Assembly: GCA_001017865.1 (NCBI GenBank)
Contig: LATQ01000001.1
Location: 2,840,288 to 2,846,675 of the forward strand
Source of the DNA: Rhodococcus sp. IITR03
GTDB taxonomy: Bacteria > Actinomycetota > Actinomycetes > Mycobacteriales > Mycobacteriaceae
Direction of reading: 5' to 3'
Length of the DNA stretch: 6,388 bases
In this document: in pieces, positions 5,276-6,388 of the stretch
Numbering within the stretch: the stretch's first letter is position 1
How the letters are laid out: each line of letters opens with the position of its first letter
The notes under the pieces: generated by a model
Databases searched by the model: none
What the model saw: the letters and a program-made list of their open reading frames with translations, nothing else
What the model was told of the DNA's origin: nothing
Program-made: the position numbers and the translations under genes

Positions 5276-6081
5276 ATGGCTAATCCTTTCGTCAAGGGCT
5301 GGAAGTACCTGATGGCGCTTTTCAACTCGAAGATCGATGAGAAGGCCGATCCGAAGGTCCAGATTCAGCAGGCGATCGAGGACGCGCAGCGTCAGCATCA
5401 GGCACTCTCGCAGCAGGCGGCCTCCGTCATCGGTAACCAGCGTCAGCTCGAGATGAAGCTCAACCGTCAGCTGGACGAGGTCGAGAAGCTCAACGCGAGT
5501 GCTCGCCAGGCCGTCATGATGGCCGACCAGGCCACGGCGGCGGGCGACACCGAGAAGGCGATCCAGTACACGAACGCGGCCGAGGCCTTCGCGGCACAGC
5601 TCGTCACCGCCGAGCAGTCCGTCGAGGACCTCAAGGTGCTGCACGACCAGTCGCTCCAGGCCGCCGCGCAGGCCAAGAAGGCCGTCGAGCAGAACGCCAT
5701 GGCGCTGCAGCAGAAGGTCGCCGAGCGCACGAAGCTGCTCAGCCAGCTCGAGCAGGCCAAGATGCAGGAGCGCGTGAGCGAGTCGCTGCGTTCGATGGAT
5801 TCGACCTCGCAGCTCCGGGCACCACTCCGAGCCTCGACGCCGTCCGCGAGAAGATCGAGCGTCGCTACGCCAACGCTCTCGGTTCGGCCGAGCTCGCCCA
5901 GAACTCGGTGCAGGGCCGCATGCTCGAGGTGCAGCAGGCCACCGTCCAGATGGCCGGTCACAGCCGACTCGAGCAGATCCGGGCGTCGATGAAGGGCGAG
6001 GCGCTTCCGGGCACTCCCGCCAACCCTGCCGTCGACACGCGCAAAGAGCCCCCGAACGCTGCCGGTACCACCGGCCGCTGA
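5276..6081 (+). CDS. pspA: PspA/IM30-family protein (35 kDa antigen homologue; one apparent single-base frameshift)
   Basis: PspA/IM30 proteins are peripheral membrane proteins of the ESCRT-III superfamily that polymerise on stressed or leaky membranes and stabilise them. The start is [20 protein letters not shown], an amphipathic membrane-binding helix. From about residue 20 the chain is almost all long helices with heptad-like, Gln/Ala/Glu-rich coiled coil and no cysteine. The frame breaks at 5815-5816: CAGCTCCGGGC needs one more C to read [20 protein letters not shown]. The rest then runs on to TGA 6079-6081. Restored, it has about 268 residues, close to the M. tuberculosis 35 kDa antigen Rv2744c (270). 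Unrepaired, the reading runs into unrelated sequence to 5992. ATG 5276 has AGGA (5264-5267) eight bases upstream. Placement between clgR and a PspM-like gene fits the mycobacterial Psp module. Confidence 0.93.
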
Positions 6082-6107
6082 TCCGCACGCCTCGGAACTG
6101 ATCCGCC

Positions 6108-6388
6108 GTGAACGCCTCCGGAGACGACCGGACCGGGAACATCCCCGGTTCGGTCGTCTCTGCGTTCCGCGACGCCACCGACAACGCGATGGAGGCCGCG
6201 CGCCGCTGGCGCGATCCGGCCGCCCGCTTGCGGCGTAAGAAACGTCGCGCGCGTCGGCGTGCCAGTTTCTTCGGTGCCGGCTCTGGCACCACGGCGATCG
6301 GCACCGCGACCCTGGCCGTCGCGTCGCTCCCGAATGGACGCTCGTCGCGGCCGGGGGAGCGACGGCGGCTCTCGCAGTGCCGCCGTCC
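6108..6388 (+). CDS. pspM: PspM-like membrane protein, 5' part (one apparent single-base frameshift; 3' end outside window)
   Basis: In M. tuberculosis the gene after pspA (Rv2743c, PspM) encodes a membrane partner of PspA. Here GTG 6108 begins 26 bases after the pspA stop with only a weak GGAA (6094-6097) upstream. The visible 94 residues hold a hydrophilic N-terminus, then a strongly basic block RLRRKKRRARRRA (about residues 40-52). A first hydrophobic segment (SFFGAGSGTTAIGTATLAVA) follows, then a second (WTLVAAGGATAALAV), so the protein is probably a hairpin membrane protein with the basic, cytoplasmic side first. The frame breaks near 6329-6331: CTCCCGAATGG needs one more C to read SLPEWTLVAAGG; a lost G at 6326 (SAPEW) is equally possible. 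I assign the name mostly by position; sequence similarity to Rv2743c could not be tested. Confidence 0.68.
   Translation, partial: MNASGDDRTGNIPGSVVSAFRDATDNAMEAARRWRDPAARLRRKKRRARRRASFFGAGSGTTAIGTATLAVASLPNGRSSRPGERRRLSQCRR

Noticed and set aside
5084..6304. 406-codon minus-strand open frame opposite pspA and pspM
   Set aside because: It is the reverse shadow of the coiled-coil PspA reading, which has clear family identity.
1..6388. Mobile elements, CRISPR arrays, tRNA/rRNA genes, or a novel defence-type gene cluster
   Set aside because: No transposase or integrase motifs, terminal repeats, regularly spaced repeats or tRNA-like folds were seen. Every gene belongs to a known housekeeping or stress family, and the order largely follows the conserved actinobacterial one.

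Overview
The window is high-GC DNA (roughly two thirds G+C by eye) with actinobacterial codon use. The gene content and order point to a mycolic-acid actinomycete of the Mycobacteriales, most likely Rhodococcus or a close relative. The order ftsK, [terC and yciI inserted], argA (divergent), pgsA, clgR, pspA, pspM matches the Mycobacterium tuberculosis neighbourhood Rv2748c-Rv2747-Rv2746c-Rv2745c-Rv2744c-Rv2743c as I recall it. The genus is an inference from protein similarity and gene order.

Layout. 1-1681 (+) is the 3' part of ftsK: linker, ATPase motor and gamma domain. 1682-1898 is a non-coding leader that carries what I read as a yybP-ykoY manganese riboswitch. It is followed by a short hairpin that reaches the ribosome binding site of 1899-2882 (+), a TerC/Alx-family membrane protein and likely Mn2+ exporter. 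2872-3155 (-) is a YciI-family protein and 3181-3708 (-) is argA. Divergent from argA is pgsA (3752-4496, +); both genes look leaderless. 4497-4690 is a dense regulatory region in front of clgR (4691-5077, +). It holds a pair of palindromic sites 60 bp apart, a ClgR-like operator and a strong SigE-type ECF promoter. Then come pspA (5276-6081, +) and the start of a PspM-like membrane protein (6108-6388, +, cut by the window edge).

How the genes fit together. clgR-pspA-pspM is the actinobacterial phage-shock (envelope stress) module: SigE turns on ClgR, ClgR turns on clp protease genes and pspA, and PspA with its membrane partner protects the envelope. pgsA makes the anionic phospholipid precursor of the same membrane. 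ftsK moves chromosome termini at division. The riboswitch-terC pair is a separate manganese-homeostasis unit.

Data quality dominates the reading. Five of the eight genes (ftsK, yciI, pgsA, pspA, pspM) are broken by a total of seven single-base losses. Six lie in short G or C runs and the seventh can be placed in one. Restoring one base at each site gives full-length, family-typical proteins. I treat these as sequencing or assembly errors, not pseudogenes. Coordinates are given for the intact gene across the shifts. I found no mobile element, CRISPR array, tRNA or rRNA, and no convincing undescribed system. The most interesting parts are the riboswitch with its overlapping expression platform and the clgR control region.
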